A stretch of 62,984 nt of DNA from Phytomonospora sp040655735. Lineage in GTDB: Bacteria; Actinomycetota; Actinomycetes; Mycobacteriales; Micromonosporaceae. Location: positions 1 to 62,984 of the forward strand of contig NZ_JBFAKK010000022.1 in the NCBI RefSeq assembly GCF_040655735.1, given 5' to 3'. Shown one piece after another: positions 35,696 to 44,307 of the stretch (positions within the stretch are counted from its first letter, which is position 1; the number at the start of each line of letters is the position of its first letter). The notes under the pieces are model-generated. The model was not told the origin of the DNA. It made no database searches and saw only the letters and a list, made by a program, of their open reading frames with translations. Made by a program: the position numbers and the translations under genes.

Positions 35696-36853
35696 TCAGG
35701 GCGGAGTGATACGGCCACCTTCGGTGACGAGGGCCGCCGTCGCCCCGAAATCGTCGCGGGACAGCCGATTGCACGTCTCGTGTGCCGTGTTGTCCGGATC
35801 CGCGGCGGGATATCCCCCGTCGACCATGCGCGTGGCGCGCAGGACGCCGCCGGCCCAGTCGCCGTCAATGGTCAAAGTCACGGCGAGGACGCCGCCGACT
35901 CCCCGGTTGCCTTCGGTCGATAGGACCCGGTATCCGGCGAAATTCCCGAGGCTGTAGGCGATCAGCCGGCCCTTGTAGAACTCCATGCCGCGCATCACAT
36001 GCGGGCCGTGCCCGACGACGAGGTCGGCGCCGGCGTCGATGACGGCACGGGAGAAGGCCATCACGTCGCCGCGGTCCTCACCGAGGAACATCTCGGCGCC
36101 GGGGACGACGTGGTCCTTGTCGGCGCCCTCACCGCCGGCCTGCATGGAGACCACGACGAGGTCGTTGCGCTCGGCGGCCGCCTCGACCAGCGCGGCGGTG
36201 CCCTCCAGGTCGTGCATGTCCTGCGACCACGCGTACGGCGAGACACCCACGACGGCTATCTCCACCCCGTCGACGGTCAGCTCGGCGTACTCGCCGCGCA
36301 TGCCGGTGTACTCGATCCCGGCGTCGTTGAGGTGTGTCCGGGTGTCGGCGAGCCCTTCGCCGCCGTAGTCGAGGGCGTGGTTGTTGGCGAGGTTGAGGAC
36401 GTCGAAACCGGCGTCGGCGATCACCTCGGCGTAGCCCGGCGGCATCCGGAAGGCCGCGCAGTTCTCGGCCTTCGGCTTGCACTTCGACGACTTCTCCCGC
36501 TCGGTGAGCGTGCCCTCGAAGTTGCCGATGAGCAGGTCGCCGGTCAGCACGCCGGAGGCCCGCTCGAAGAAGCCCTCGGCATCACCGGGCGGCAGGTCAT
36601 CGGGTGCCGAACCGAGGATGATGTCGCCGGTTCCGGTGATGGTGACCGTCTTCTTCGGCGGAGCCGGCGTCGAGGTGGACTCGGCGGCCGCCGGGGGCCC
36701 TCCGAGCGGCGCGTTGACCGTCACGGCGGGCGACGGCAGCGTGAGCGCGGTGGCGGTTCCGGCGAGCGCGAGCACGGCGGCCGCGACCGTCGTGCGCGTC
36801 AACCGGGGATCGAACCTGGGCGGTGCGGCGTGGCGGGGCCTTCGTCTCGGCAT
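35696..36853 (-). CDS. CapA-family exported protein (metallophosphatase fold)
   Basis: A 385-residue protein with an Arg-rich N-terminus followed by a membrane/signal segment (TTVAAAVLALAGTATALTL). The CapA/PgsA domain has ITGTGDIILGS, GNFEGTLTE, NLANNHALDYGGEG (core NLANNHALD) and VVGHGPHVMRGMEFY. The family is associated with poly-gamma-glutamate synthesis, but capBC genes are absent, so another cell-envelope role is as likely. It lies upstream of the CIRCE element and is not part of the hrcA operon. Confidence 0.85.
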   Translation of the reverse strand: MPRRRPRHAAPPRFDPRLTRTTVAAAVLALAGTATALTLPSPAVTVNAPLGGPPAAAESTSTPAPPKKTVTITGTGDIILGSAPDDLPPGDAEGFFERASGVLTGDLLIGNFEGTLTEREKSSKCKPKAENCAAFRMPPGYAEVIADAGFDVLNLANNHALDYGGEGLADTRTHLNDAGIEYTGMRGEYAELTVDGVEIAVVGVSPYAWSQDMHDLEGTAALVEAAAERNDLVVVSMQAGGEGADKDHVVPGAEMFLGEDRGDVMAFSRAVIDAGADLVVGHGPHVMRGMEFYKGRLIAYSLGNFAGYRVLSTEGNRGVGGVLAVTLTIDGDWAGGVLRATRMVDGGYPAADPDNTAHETCNRLSRDDFGATAALVTEGGRITPP

Positions 36854-36890
36854 GGGGCGTCTTCTCAGTCGCGAGCGCCGGGAAACACTC

Positions 36891-38114
36891 TCAGTCGGGC
36901 AACAGGTCGCGCACCACCGCGTCGGCCAGGAGCCTTCCGCGGAGCGTCAACCGCGCCAGGCCCTTCTCGAAGGCGGGCTCGTCGAGTAGCCCGTCGGCGA
37001 CGGCGCGGGCCGCGCTCTCCTGCCCGGGCGGCGCCAATGAGGATACCTCGATACCGTCGACGATCCGTAGTCTTAGCAATACATCTTCGACATGGCGGTC
37101 GGCGTCGTCGAGTACTTCGCGGCCCTCGCCCGGGGAGGCGCCCTCGGCGAGGCGTCCGGCGTAGGCGCTGGGGTGGCGCACGTTCCACCACCGGACTCCG
37201 CCGACGTGGCTGTGCGCGCCGGGGCCGAGGCCCCACCAGTCGCCGCCCTGCCAGTAGAGGAGGTTGTGGCGGCAGCGGGCGTCGGTGTCGGCGGCCCAGT
37301 TGGAGACCTCGTACCAGTTCAGTCCGGCCGCGGAGAGTGCGGCGTCGGCGGCGAGGTAGCGGTCGGCGGCCACGTCGTCGTCGGGCATCGCGACCTCGCC
37401 GCGTCTGATGCGGGCGGCGAGGCGGGTCCCGTCCTCGATGATCAGCGAGTAGGCCGAGACGTGGTCGACGCCGGCGGCGACGGCCGCGTCGAGGCTGGCG
37501 GCCCAGTCCTCCTCGCGTTCGCCGGGGGTCCCGTAGATGAGGTCGAGGTTGACGTGGCCGAAGCCGGCCTCGCGCGCCTCGACGGCGGCCTGCGCGGCGC
37601 GGCCGGGCGAGTGCTTGCGGTCGAGGACGGCAAGGACGTGGCGGGCGGCCGACTGCATGCCGAGCGAGACGCGGTTGAAGCCGCCGGCGCGCAGCCGCGA
37701 CAGGTAGGCGGGGTCGACCGACTCGGGGTTGGCCTCGGTGGTGATCTCGGCGTCGTCGGCGAGCCCGAAGGCGGCGTCGATGCCGTCGAGGATGCGGACG
37801 AGGTCGTCGGCGGGAAGAAGGGTGGGGGTGCCGCCGCCGAAGAAGACGGTGCGCGCCTTGGGGGCGGTCCCGTCGAGGACGCGCGCGGCGAGGCGGAGCT
37901 CGTCGAGGACGAGGGCGGCGTAGGAGTCGCGCGTCACTCCCCCGGCGAGTTCGGCGGCGGTGTAGGTGTTGAAGTCGCAGTAGCCGCAGCGGGAGGCGCA
38001 GAAGGGCACGTGGACGTAGAGGCCGAAGCCCTGTTCGCCGACACGGGTGAGCGCGCGAGCGGGTAGCGACCCGTCGCGCGGAACCGGTTCACCGTCCGGA
38101 GGTAGTCCAGGCAC
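36891..38114 (-). CDS. hemW: Radical SAM haem chaperone HemW
   Basis: A 407-residue coproporphyrinogen-III-oxidase-like radical SAM protein with the cluster motif CASRCGYC and later FFGGGTPTLLP. HemW inserts haem into target proteins rather than oxidising coproporphyrinogen. GTG 38114 (VPGLPPDGEPVP) is preferred: a TACGCT -10 ends exactly 7 nt upstream and actinobacterial HemW proteins begin near this sequence. The ATG at 38135, which overlaps the divergent hydratase ATG, is the alternative. Confidence 0.9.
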   Translation of the reverse strand: MPGLPPDGEPVPRDGSLPARALTRVGEQGFGLYVHVPFCASRCGYCDFNTYTAAELAGGVTRDSYAALVLDELRLAARVLDGTAPKARTVFFGGGTPTLLPADDLVRILDGIDAAFGLADDAEITTEANPESVDPAYLSRLRAGGFNRVSLGMQSAARHVLAVLDRKHSPGRAAQAAVEAREAGFGHVNLDLIYGTPGEREEDWAASLDAAVAAGVDHVSAYSLIIEDGTRLAARIRRGEVAMPDDDVAADRYLAADAALSAAGLNWYEVSNWAADTDARCRHNLLYWQGGDWWGLGPGAHSHVGGVRWWNVRHPSAYAGRLAEGASPGEGREVLDDADRHVEDVLLRLRIVDGIEVSSLAPPGQESAARAVADGLLDEPAFEKGLARLTLRGRLLADAVVRDLLPD

Positions 38115-38136
38115 GGGCGCTAGCGTACGGGACATG
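38112..38136. promoter_or_regulatory. Symmetric bidirectional leaderless promoter
   Basis: TAGCGTA at 38121-38127 can serve as -10 in both directions: TAGCGT on the plus strand, TACGCT on the minus strand. Each is followed by exactly 7 nt and then a start codon, ATG 38134 (hydratase) and GTG 38114 (hemW). The two proposed mRNAs would be leaderless and share one -10. Confidence 0.6.
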
Positions 38137-38934
38137 CCGAGCCACGAGCCCGACCGACTTGTCCGCTATGACGCCCATGACGGTGTCGCCACGCTGACGC
38201 TTGACAGCGATCACAACCGCAACGCGCTGTCGACGCCGCTGATGACGCAGTTCCTCGAACATCTCGCCGTCGCCGTCGCCGACGAGAGCGTGCGGGTGAT
38301 CCTCCTCGACCACGAGGGGACCGTGTTCTGCTCGGGCGCCGATCTCACCGAGACCGCCGCCGCCCGCGAGGCCGGGCAGGTGCCGGCCGCGATGCTCACC
38401 GAGGTCCTGGCCGCGCTGTGGGAGTCGCCGAAGCCGGTCGTCGCCCGGGTCGGCGGGCCGGCGAGGGCGGGCGGGCTCGGCCTGATCGCCGCCGCGGACC
38501 TCGCCGTCTGCCGCACCGACAGCACCTTCGCGTTCAGTGAGGTCCGGCTCGGGGTCATCCCGGCGGTCATCTCCGCGACCGTGCTGCGCCGCCTCTCGCC
38601 GCGCGCGGCCGCCGAGCTCTACCTGACCGGCGAGACCTTCGACGGGTACCGCGCCGCGCACGTCGGGCTGGTCACCCGCGCCGTCCCGCCGTCCGATCTC
38701 GACAACGCCATCGCCGGATACGTCGGCGCGCTCGTCAAGGGCGCGCCGGGAGCGCTCGCGGGCGCCAAGGCCCTGCTGCGCCGACGGCACGAGACCGACA
38801 TCCGCGCCGAGCTCGCCGAACTGGCCACCGAGTCGGCCGGCTTCTTCCTCTCGGAGGAAGGTCGCGAAGGTGTGGCCGCTTTTCGTGACAGACGCGACCC
38901 GCGGTGGGTACCCAGAGTGGAACAGGGGACGTAA
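38134..38934 (+). CDS. Enoyl-CoA hydratase/isomerase family protein
   Basis: A 266-residue crotonase. The oxyanion-hole regions are NRNALSTPLM and GTVFCSGADLTE, followed by GLGLIAAADLAVCRTDSTFAFSEVRLGVIPAV-type sequence (core AADLAVCRTDSTFAFSEVRL). One Glu of the usual catalytic pair appears as GGPARAGGLGL without Glu, so the exact reaction is uncertain. The plus-strand TAGCGT lies 7 nt before the ATG. Divergent from hemW. Confidence 0.88.
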   Translation: MPSHEPDRLVRYDAHDGVATLTLDSDHNRNALSTPLMTQFLEHLAVAVADESVRVILLDHEGTVFCSGADLTETAAAREAGQVPAAMLTEVLAALWESPKPVVARVGGPARAGGLGLIAAADLAVCRTDSTFAFSEVRLGVIPAVISATVLRRLSPRAAAELYLTGETFDGYRAAHVGLVTRAVPPSDLDNAIAGYVGALVKGAPGALAGAKALLRRRHETDIRAELAELATESAGFFLSEEGREGVAAFRDRRDPRWVPRVEQGT

Positions 38935-38982
38935 TCTCGGTTAGGTCACGGTGTCCTCTGGTTACGCCGACTAGGAGGTTGG

Positions 38983-39819
38983 ATGCGCGCGCGACACGTG
39001 GTCACGGGAATCGTGGTCATCGCGGTGCTCGCCGGTGTCGGATTCGTCATCGCGCGGATCATCGACGCCGATCTGCCGAATCCCTTCGCCAAGCCCATGT
39101 GCACGGTGACCGGGGCGGAAGGTTCCACCATCAAGGTGGATCCGACCCAGGCGTCGAACGCCGCGACGATCGCGGCGGTCGGCTCCAAACTGGACATTCC
39201 CGAGCGGGGTGTCGTGGTCGCGCTGGCGACCGCCTACCAGGAGTCCCGGCTGGAGAACATCGGTCACGGTGACCGTGACTCGGTCGGGCTGTTCCAGCAG
39301 CGGCCGAGTCAGGGCTGGGGGACCGAGGAGGAGATCCAGGATCCCCGCTACTCGTCCAAGCGCTTCTTCAAGGCACTGGTCAAGGTGGAGGGCTGGGAGG
39401 ACATGCGCATCACCGACGCCGCCCAGGCGGTGCAGCGCAGTGCCTACCCCGACGCCTATGAGCAGTGGTCCGACGAGGCCCAGGTCCTCGCCGACGCGAT
39501 GCTCGGCTCGGTCAACGCCGCCGTGGCGTGCCGGGTCGACGACAAGGGCGTGGCCGGCGACGACGCCGTCGACGCGGTGACCAGTGAGCTCAGCCTCGAC
39601 TGGGACAAGGTGACCGCGAAGGCCGACGGCCGTGTCATCCGGATGTCGGATGTGGACAACGGCTGGCAGTTCGCGCACTGGATGGTCGCCTACTCGGAGG
39701 ATCTCGGCGTGTCGAGTGTCGTCTACGACGGGCACGAGTGGTCGGCCAAGAGCGGCGAGTGGACGGCGGCCGAGAAGGGCGGCGACCACGTCACCGTCGA
39801 GGTCCGCGCCAAACCCTGA
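38983..39819 (+). CDS. Membrane-anchored lysozyme/transglycosylase-like protein
   Basis: A 278-residue protein with an N-terminal membrane segment (VVTGIVVIAVLAGVGFVIARI). The following region, ALATAYQESRLENIGHGDRD then SVGLFQQRPSQGWG, resembles the catalytic start of lytic transglycosylases (Glu in the QES motif, then GLFQQ.P..GWG). C-terminal residues carry no recognised domain. Preceded by GGAGG. It may cleave peptidoglycan at the membrane surface; related actinobacterial proteins are usually left uncharacterised. Confidence 0.7.
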   Translation: MRARHVVTGIVVIAVLAGVGFVIARIIDADLPNPFAKPMCTVTGAEGSTIKVDPTQASNAATIAAVGSKLDIPERGVVVALATAYQESRLENIGHGDRDSVGLFQQRPSQGWGTEEEIQDPRYSSKRFFKALVKVEGWEDMRITDAAQAVQRSAYPDAYEQWSDEAQVLADAMLGSVNAAVACRVDDKGVAGDDAVDAVTSELSLDWDKVTAKADGRVIRMSDVDNGWQFAHWMVAYSEDLGVSSVVYDGHEWSAKSGEWTAAEKGGDHVTVEVRAKP

Positions 39820-39877
39820 CCGGTTGACCCGCCGGGCCGGACCGCATAGATTCGGCTCCACATAGGACAAAAGCGGA

Positions 39878-39912
39878 CGCGCCACGCCGAACCGGCGTGG
39901 CGCGACCTTTTT
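39878..39912 (+). terminator. Intrinsic terminator
   Basis: A perfect 12-bp stem, CGCGCCACGCCG (39878-39889) and CGGCGTGGCGCG (39893-39904), with loop AAC, then ACC and five T. It ends the lysozyme-like gene and lies just before the 39931 start. Confidence 0.92.
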
Positions 39913-39930
39913 CCGAGAGGAGCGAGGGCC

Positions 39931-40956
39931 GTGCGCATCGCCAAGTCCATCGCCGTCACCGCCGCCCTGGCGGCCACCACGTTCACCGGGGTCTGCGGCG
40001 CCGAGGCGCAGACCGCCGCCGACGCCGACTTCGACTTCGACGCCGGCGAGCAGGTCGCCGCCGGACTGACCTACCCCTGGGGGCTGTCCTTCCTCCCCGA
40101 CGGGACGGCGATCTTCGCCGAACGAAACTCCGCCCTGATCAAGACGGTGGCACCCGGTACACCGCCGCAGACCGTCGGGCAGGTCCCCACCGTCGTCCCG
40201 GGCGGTGAGGGCGGGCTGCTGGGCCTCGCCGTGTCGCCCGACTACGCCGTCGACGAGACGATCTACGTGTACTTCACCGCCGCCGGCGACAACCGCGTCG
40301 CCCGGCTGACCCTCGCCGACCTCACACCCGAGCCGATCGTCACCGGCATCCCGAAGGCGTCCATCCACAATGGGGGGCGCATCGAGTTCGGCCCCGACGG
40401 CAAGCTCTACATCGCCACCGGCGACGCGGGAAACCGCGACAACTCGCAGGACCCGGGAAGCCTCGGCGGCAAGATCCTGCGGGTGAACCCCGACGGGACG
40501 GTGCCCGAGGACAATCCCTTCCCGGGTTCGCGCGTCTACACCCTCGGCCACCGCAACGTGCAGGGTCTCGACTGGACCGGCGGCGGCGAGCTCTACGCCA
40601 GTGAGCTCGGCCAGAACACCTGGGACGAGGTCAATCACATCGTCGCCGGCGACAACTACGGCTGGCCGGTCGTGGAGGGCGAGGGCGGCGAGCCGGAGTT
40701 CCACGACCCGCTGGTGACGTGGACGACCGCGGAGGCCTCGCCGAGCGGGGCGGCGGTGGTCGCCGACACGATGTACGTCGCGGCCCTGCGCGGGCAACGG
40801 CTGTGGACGGTGCCGCTGGCCGGTGGTGAGCCGGTGGCCGTGCTCACGGGCACCTACGGACGCGTCCGCAGTGTGGAGCACGGCCCCGACGGGTGGCTGT
40901 GGATCTGCACCAGCAACGGTTCCGGCGACGTGATCGTGCGTTTCCCGCCGGTCTAG
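39931..40956 (+). CDS. Secreted sugar dehydrogenase-like beta-propeller (GDH/sorbosone dehydrogenase family)
   Basis: A 341-residue protein with a signal peptide (SIAVTAALAATTFTGVCGAEA). It is a six-bladed propeller of the soluble PQQ glucose dehydrogenase family: YPWGLSFLPDGTAIFAER, GGEGGLLGLAVSP, HNGGRIEFGPDGKLYIATGD, LGHRNVQGLDW and AGDNYGWPVVEGE. PQQ use is typical but not proven. GTG start with GAGAGG upstream. Its stop is shared in a CTAG with the convergent MFS gene. Confidence 0.9.
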   Translation: MRIAKSIAVTAALAATTFTGVCGAEAQTAADADFDFDAGEQVAAGLTYPWGLSFLPDGTAIFAERNSALIKTVAPGTPPQTVGQVPTVVPGGEGGLLGLAVSPDYAVDETIYVYFTAAGDNRVARLTLADLTPEPIVTGIPKASIHNGGRIEFGPDGKLYIATGDAGNRDNSQDPGSLGGKILRVNPDGTVPEDNPFPGSRVYTLGHRNVQGLDWTGGGELYASELGQNTWDEVNHIVAGDNYGWPVVEGEGGEPEFHDPLVTWTTAEASPSGAAVVADTMYVAALRGQRLWTVPLAGGEPVAVLTGTYGRVRSVEHGPDGWLWICTSNGSGDVIVRFPPV

Positions 40957-42164
40957 GCGCCCTCCACCGCGGCCCTCGCGCGCGGGAAACCGTGCGCGGA
41001 GGCCGTCAGGACGACCAGCGCGACCGGCACCAGCAGTGCCAGCACGCTCCACGGGAACGACTCCGAGCCGAGTGCGCCGAGGAGTACTCCCCCGACGACG
41101 CCGCCCGCCGCCATCGCCGCGTTCCACAAGGTGACCAGCATGGCCTGGGCGGCGTCGGCGTGCTCGCCGCCGGCGTCACCGGCGGCGGTCTGGAGGAGGG
41201 TGGGCGCGCCGCCCCAGCCCAGTCCCCACAGGGTGACCGCGACGTAGACGAGCGCCGGGCTGTCGGCGAGCACGGCCATGATGGCGGCGGCGGCGCCGAC
41301 GAGCAGGACGCTGGCGATGGTCAGGAGGCGCAGGCGGCGGTTGATGAGGGCGCCGACGATCCAGATGCTCAGCAGGGACGCGGCGCCGAAGACGAGCAGG
41401 ACGAGGTCGGTGGAGCGGCCCATGCCGAGGCGGTCGAGGAAGGGCGCGATGTAGGTGTAGAGGATGGTGTGGGCCAGGACGAACACGAGCGTGACGAACA
41501 GGACGGGTGTCACGCCGGGGACGCTCAGGGCGCGCAGCATGGGGGTGCGGCTGCCGCGCTTCTGGCCGGGGAAGTCGGGCACGGTGGCGGTGATCCAGAT
41601 GAGCAGGACGACGGTCAGCGCGGTCATGGTCCCGAAGGCGCTCTGCCAGCCGAATGCCTTGCCGAGGAAGGTTCCGGCGGGTACGCCGAGGGAGAGCGCG
41701 ACGGGGATTCCGGCCATGGCCACGGCGATGGCCTTGCCCTGGAGGTGGGCGGGGGCCATGCGGCGGGCGTAGCCGGCCAGCAGTGCCCAGGCGAGTCCGG
41801 CGGCGACGCCGGCGAGGAAGCGGGCGGCCATCGTCAGCGGGTAGGAGACCGAGACGGCGGTGACGGTGTTGGCGAGGGCGAATCCGGCCATGGCGCTCAG
41901 GAGCAGGCGCTTGCGGCGCCAGCCGGCGGTGAGCGCCGACAGCGGGATGGCGGTCAGGGCGGTGCCGAGGGCGTAGACGGTGATCGACTGGCCCATGGCC
42001 GACTCGCCGACGCCGAGGTCGGCGCTCATGGCGGGCAGGACGCCGGCGGGGAGGGTCTCGGTGAGGCTGGTGATGAACACGGCGGTGGCCAGGGCGAGCA
42101 GGGCGCCCATGGGGAGTTTCCCGCCCGGGGCGCGGGTCTCGGGGGCGGCGGTCTCGGTTCGCAT
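40953..42164 (-). CDS. MFS transporter
   Basis: A 403-residue protein with about twelve membrane segments, belonging to the DHA1/AraJ-like branch of the major facilitator superfamily. The loop 2-3 motif appears as LTAGWRRKRLLL and motif C region as GVAAGLAWALLAGYARRM. Substrates in this group are drugs or small metabolites such as arabinose or purine bases. It is divergent from a MerR regulator, with a MerR-type operator in the gap, so it is probably an inducible exporter. Confidence 0.9.
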   Translation of the reverse strand: MRTETAAPETRAPGGKLPMGALLALATAVFITSLTETLPAGVLPAMSADLGVGESAMGQSITVYALGTALTAIPLSALTAGWRRKRLLLSAMAGFALANTVTAVSVSYPLTMAARFLAGVAAGLAWALLAGYARRMAPAHLQGKAIAVAMAGIPVALSLGVPAGTFLGKAFGWQSAFGTMTALTVVLLIWITATVPDFPGQKRGSRTPMLRALSVPGVTPVLFVTLVFVLAHTILYTYIAPFLDRLGMGRSTDLVLLVFGAASLLSIWIVGALINRRLRLLTIASVLLVGAAAAIMAVLADSPALVYVAVTLWGLGWGGAPTLLQTAAGDAGGEHADAAQAMLVTLWNAAMAAGGVVGGVLLGALGSESFPWSVLALLVPVALVVLTASAHGFPRARAAVEGA

Positions 42165-42178
42165 GGGACTATGCTCAA

Positions 42179-42200
42179 ACCTTCACATCAGTGTGAAGGT
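42179..42200. promoter_or_regulatory. MerR-type operator within the MFS promoter
   Basis: ACCTTCACA (42179-42187) and TGTGAAGGT (42192-42200) form a perfect 9-bp inverted repeat with a 4-bp spacer. On the minus strand it follows TTGACC as a possible -35 and leaves a long spacer before the MFS start, the over-spaced layout that MerR regulators untwist. Confidence 0.8.
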
Positions 42201-42228
42201 CAACCCGAACCAGTGTGAGGTGGGGCAC

Positions 42229-42612
42229 GTGCGCATCGGAGAACTGTCGGAACGCACCGACACCCCGCGCCGTCTGCTGCGCTACTACGAGGAGCAGGGT
42301 CTGATTCTGCCCGACCGCGCGGCGAACGGCTACCGGGACTACGCCGAGTACAACGTCGACCGGGTCGTGCAGATCCGCGGGCTGCTCGACGCCGGCCTGC
42401 CGACCAGGATCATCAAGCAGATCCTGCCGTGCCTCGACAAGCCGCGCGCGATCTACTTCCCCGACGCCACGCCGGAGATGATCGCCACGCTGGAGACCGA
42501 GCGCGACCGGATGAGCGACCGGATCCGCTGCCTGACGCGCAACCGGGACTCGATCGAGGAGTACCTGGGCGCGGTCCTCGACTACAACCGCGCCCCCGAG
42601 CCGGTCGCTTAG
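42229..42612 (+). CDS. MerR family regulator
   Basis: A 127-residue regulator with the MerR helix-turn-helix and wing (VRIGELSERTDTPRRLLRYYEEQGLI) and the dimerisation helix ETERDRMSDRIRCLTRNRDSI. A single Cys at about residue 72 (QILPCLDKP) precedes the helix; no SoxR-type iron-sulfur Cys cluster is present. GTG 42229 is chosen because homology begins there. It probably controls itself and the divergent MFS transporter. Its stop interleaves with the next convergent gene. Confidence 0.9.
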   Translation: MRIGELSERTDTPRRLLRYYEEQGLILPDRAANGYRDYAEYNVDRVVQIRGLLDAGLPTRIIKQILPCLDKPRAIYFPDATPEMIATLETERDRMSDRIRCLTRNRDSIEEYLGAVLDYNRAPEPVA

Positions 42613-43769
42613 GCGCGGTCGAGCGCGCCGGAGAGGTCGGCCCACAGGTCCTCGACGTCTTCGAGGCCGACCGAGACGCGCAGCAGGTTCTCGCCGATGC
42701 CGCCGGCCTCGCGGTCGGCGGCGCCGACGACGCGATGCGTCAGCGAGGCGGGGTGCTGGATGAGCGTGTCGACGCTGCCGAGGCTCACCGCGGGGGTGAT
42801 CAGGCCGACGGCGGCGACGACCTTGTGCGCGTCCCCGTCGACTTCGAAGGCGACCAGCGCGCCCCCGCCGTCCATCTGGCCGGGGCGGTCGACGGCGAAG
42901 CCCGGGTAGTGCACGGCGGCGACCTTGGGGTGGTCTTTGAGGCGCAGCGCCAGCTCGTGGGCGCCTGCCTGGGCGGCGCGCACGCGCACGGGCAGGGTCG
43001 CCAGTCCGCGCAGGAGCAGGTAACCGGCCAGCGGGTGCAGCAGGCCGCCGGTGGCCACGCGCACCTGCCGCAGGCCCCGGGCGAACTCCTCACCGCAGGC
43101 CACGACACCGCCGAGCACGTCGCCGTGCCCGCCGAGGAACTTCGTCGCGCTGTGCAGGACGACCGAGGCGCCGCGGGTGATGGGCCGCTGGAGGACCGGG
43201 GTGGCGAAGGTGTTGTCGACCAGCAGCGGGACCTGGCCGCAGTCGGCGGCCAGCGCGGCGAGGTCGAGTTCGGTGAGCGTCGGGTTGGCCGGGGACTCGA
43301 CGATGACCAGGCCGGTGTCGGGCCGGATCTCGGCGGCGACGCCCTTCGGGTCGGCCCAGGTCACCTCGGTGCCGAGCAGTCCGGCGCCGAGCAGGTGGTC
43401 GCTGCCGCCGTACAGCGGGCGGACGGCGACGATGTGCCGCTTGCCGGCGGCGGCCACGGCCAGCAGGCACGCGCTCATCGCGGCCATGCCGCTGGCGAAG
43501 GCCACTGCGGCCTCGGCGCCCTCCAGTTCGGCCAGCGCCGACTCGAAGCGCGCGACTGTCGGGTTGTGCAGCCGCGCGTAGATGGGCGAACCCTCGGGCT
43601 GCATCCCGGCGGCGAACTCCTCGATGCGGGCGGCCTCCGCGACGCAGTCGACGGCGGGGTAGGTCGTGGACAGGTCGATGGGCGCGGCGTGCACGCCGAG
43701 TGCGGCGAGGTCGTCGCGCCCGGCGTGGACGGCGCGGGTGGCGAATGCGTGAGCCGGGGTCGCGTTCAT
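42609..43769 (-). CDS. Cys/Met metabolism PLP-dependent enzyme (gamma-lyase type)
   Basis: A 386-residue fold-type I PLP enzyme. The PLP lysine is in VVLHSATKFLGGHGDVLGG (core HSATKFLGGH). Other landmarks are SGMAAMSACLLAV, PLYGGSDHLL and VESPANPTLTE. It belongs with cystathionine gamma-lyase/gamma-synthase and methionine gamma-lyase; which reaction cannot be decided by eye. The divergent Lrp regulator suggests amino-acid catabolic control. CACACT lies 6 nt before the ATG. Confidence 0.9.
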   Translation of the reverse strand: MNATPAHAFATRAVHAGRDDLAALGVHAAPIDLSTTYPAVDCVAEAARIEEFAAGMQPEGSPIYARLHNPTVARFESALAELEGAEAAVAFASGMAAMSACLLAVAAAGKRHIVAVRPLYGGSDHLLGAGLLGTEVTWADPKGVAAEIRPDTGLVIVESPANPTLTELDLAALAADCGQVPLLVDNTFATPVLQRPITRGASVVLHSATKFLGGHGDVLGGVVACGEEFARGLRQVRVATGGLLHPLAGYLLLRGLATLPVRVRAAQAGAHELALRLKDHPKVAAVHYPGFAVDRPGQMDGGGALVAFEVDGDAHKVVAAVGLITPAVSLGSVDTLIQHPASLTHRVVGAADREAGGIGENLLRVSVGLEDVEDLWADLSGALDRA

Positions 43770-43828
43770 GCCGGAAGTGTGGAGTCGCGGTCACCGCCAC
43801 GGGGTGAACGCCGGATATCGTTCGGCGC

Positions 43829-44305
43829 ATGTCGGAAACGGTGGCGCTCGACACGGTGGATCTGCGGATTCTCCGTCAATTGCAGAACAACGCGCGGATC
43901 ACCAACCGCGAGCTGGCCGCCGGCGTGCACATCGCCCCCTCGACCTGCCTCGACCGGATCCGGCGGCTGCGCGACGCCGGGGTCATCACCGGCTACACCG
44001 TCCGCCTCGACCCCGGCTCTCTCGGCCGTCCCCTGCAGGCGTTCCTGGCCGTGCGCGTCACCCCGCACCGGCGCCCGCTGGTCGCGGAGTTCGTGACGCA
44101 CGCGCGATCACTGCCGGAGGTGCGAGCGGTGTTCCACCTCGCCGGCCCCGACGACTTCCTGGTGCACGTGGCCGTGCCCGGCGTCGGCGACCTGCAACGG
44201 CTCGTCCTCGACGAGTTCACCGCGCGGCCGGAGGTGTCGCTGGTGCACACCAACCTCATCTTCGAGCAGTGGGACGGGCCGCCGCTGCTACCCCCGGGGG
44301 CCTGA
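43829..44305 (+). CDS. Lrp/AsnC family regulator
   Basis: A 158-residue feast/famine regulator. The N-terminal helix-turn-helix is LDTVDLRILRQLQNNARITN with RELAAGVHIAPSTCLDRIRRL; the C-terminal RAM domain has GPDDFLVHVAVPG. TATCGT (43816-43821) lies 7 nt before the ATG, so the mRNA is probably leaderless. It likely regulates the divergent PLP enzyme in response to an amino acid. Confidence 0.93.
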   Translation: MSETVALDTVDLRILRQLQNNARITNRELAAGVHIAPSTCLDRIRRLRDAGVITGYTVRLDPGSLGRPLQAFLAVRVTPHRRPLVAEFVTHARSLPEVRAVFHLAGPDDFLVHVAVPGVGDLQRLVLDEFTARPEVSLVHTNLIFEQWDGPPLLPPGA

Positions 44306-44307
44306 CC

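Noticed and set aside
35696..36853. Poly-gamma-glutamate capsule locus
   Set aside because: Only the capA-like gene is present; capB and capC are missing, so a capsule role is not supported.
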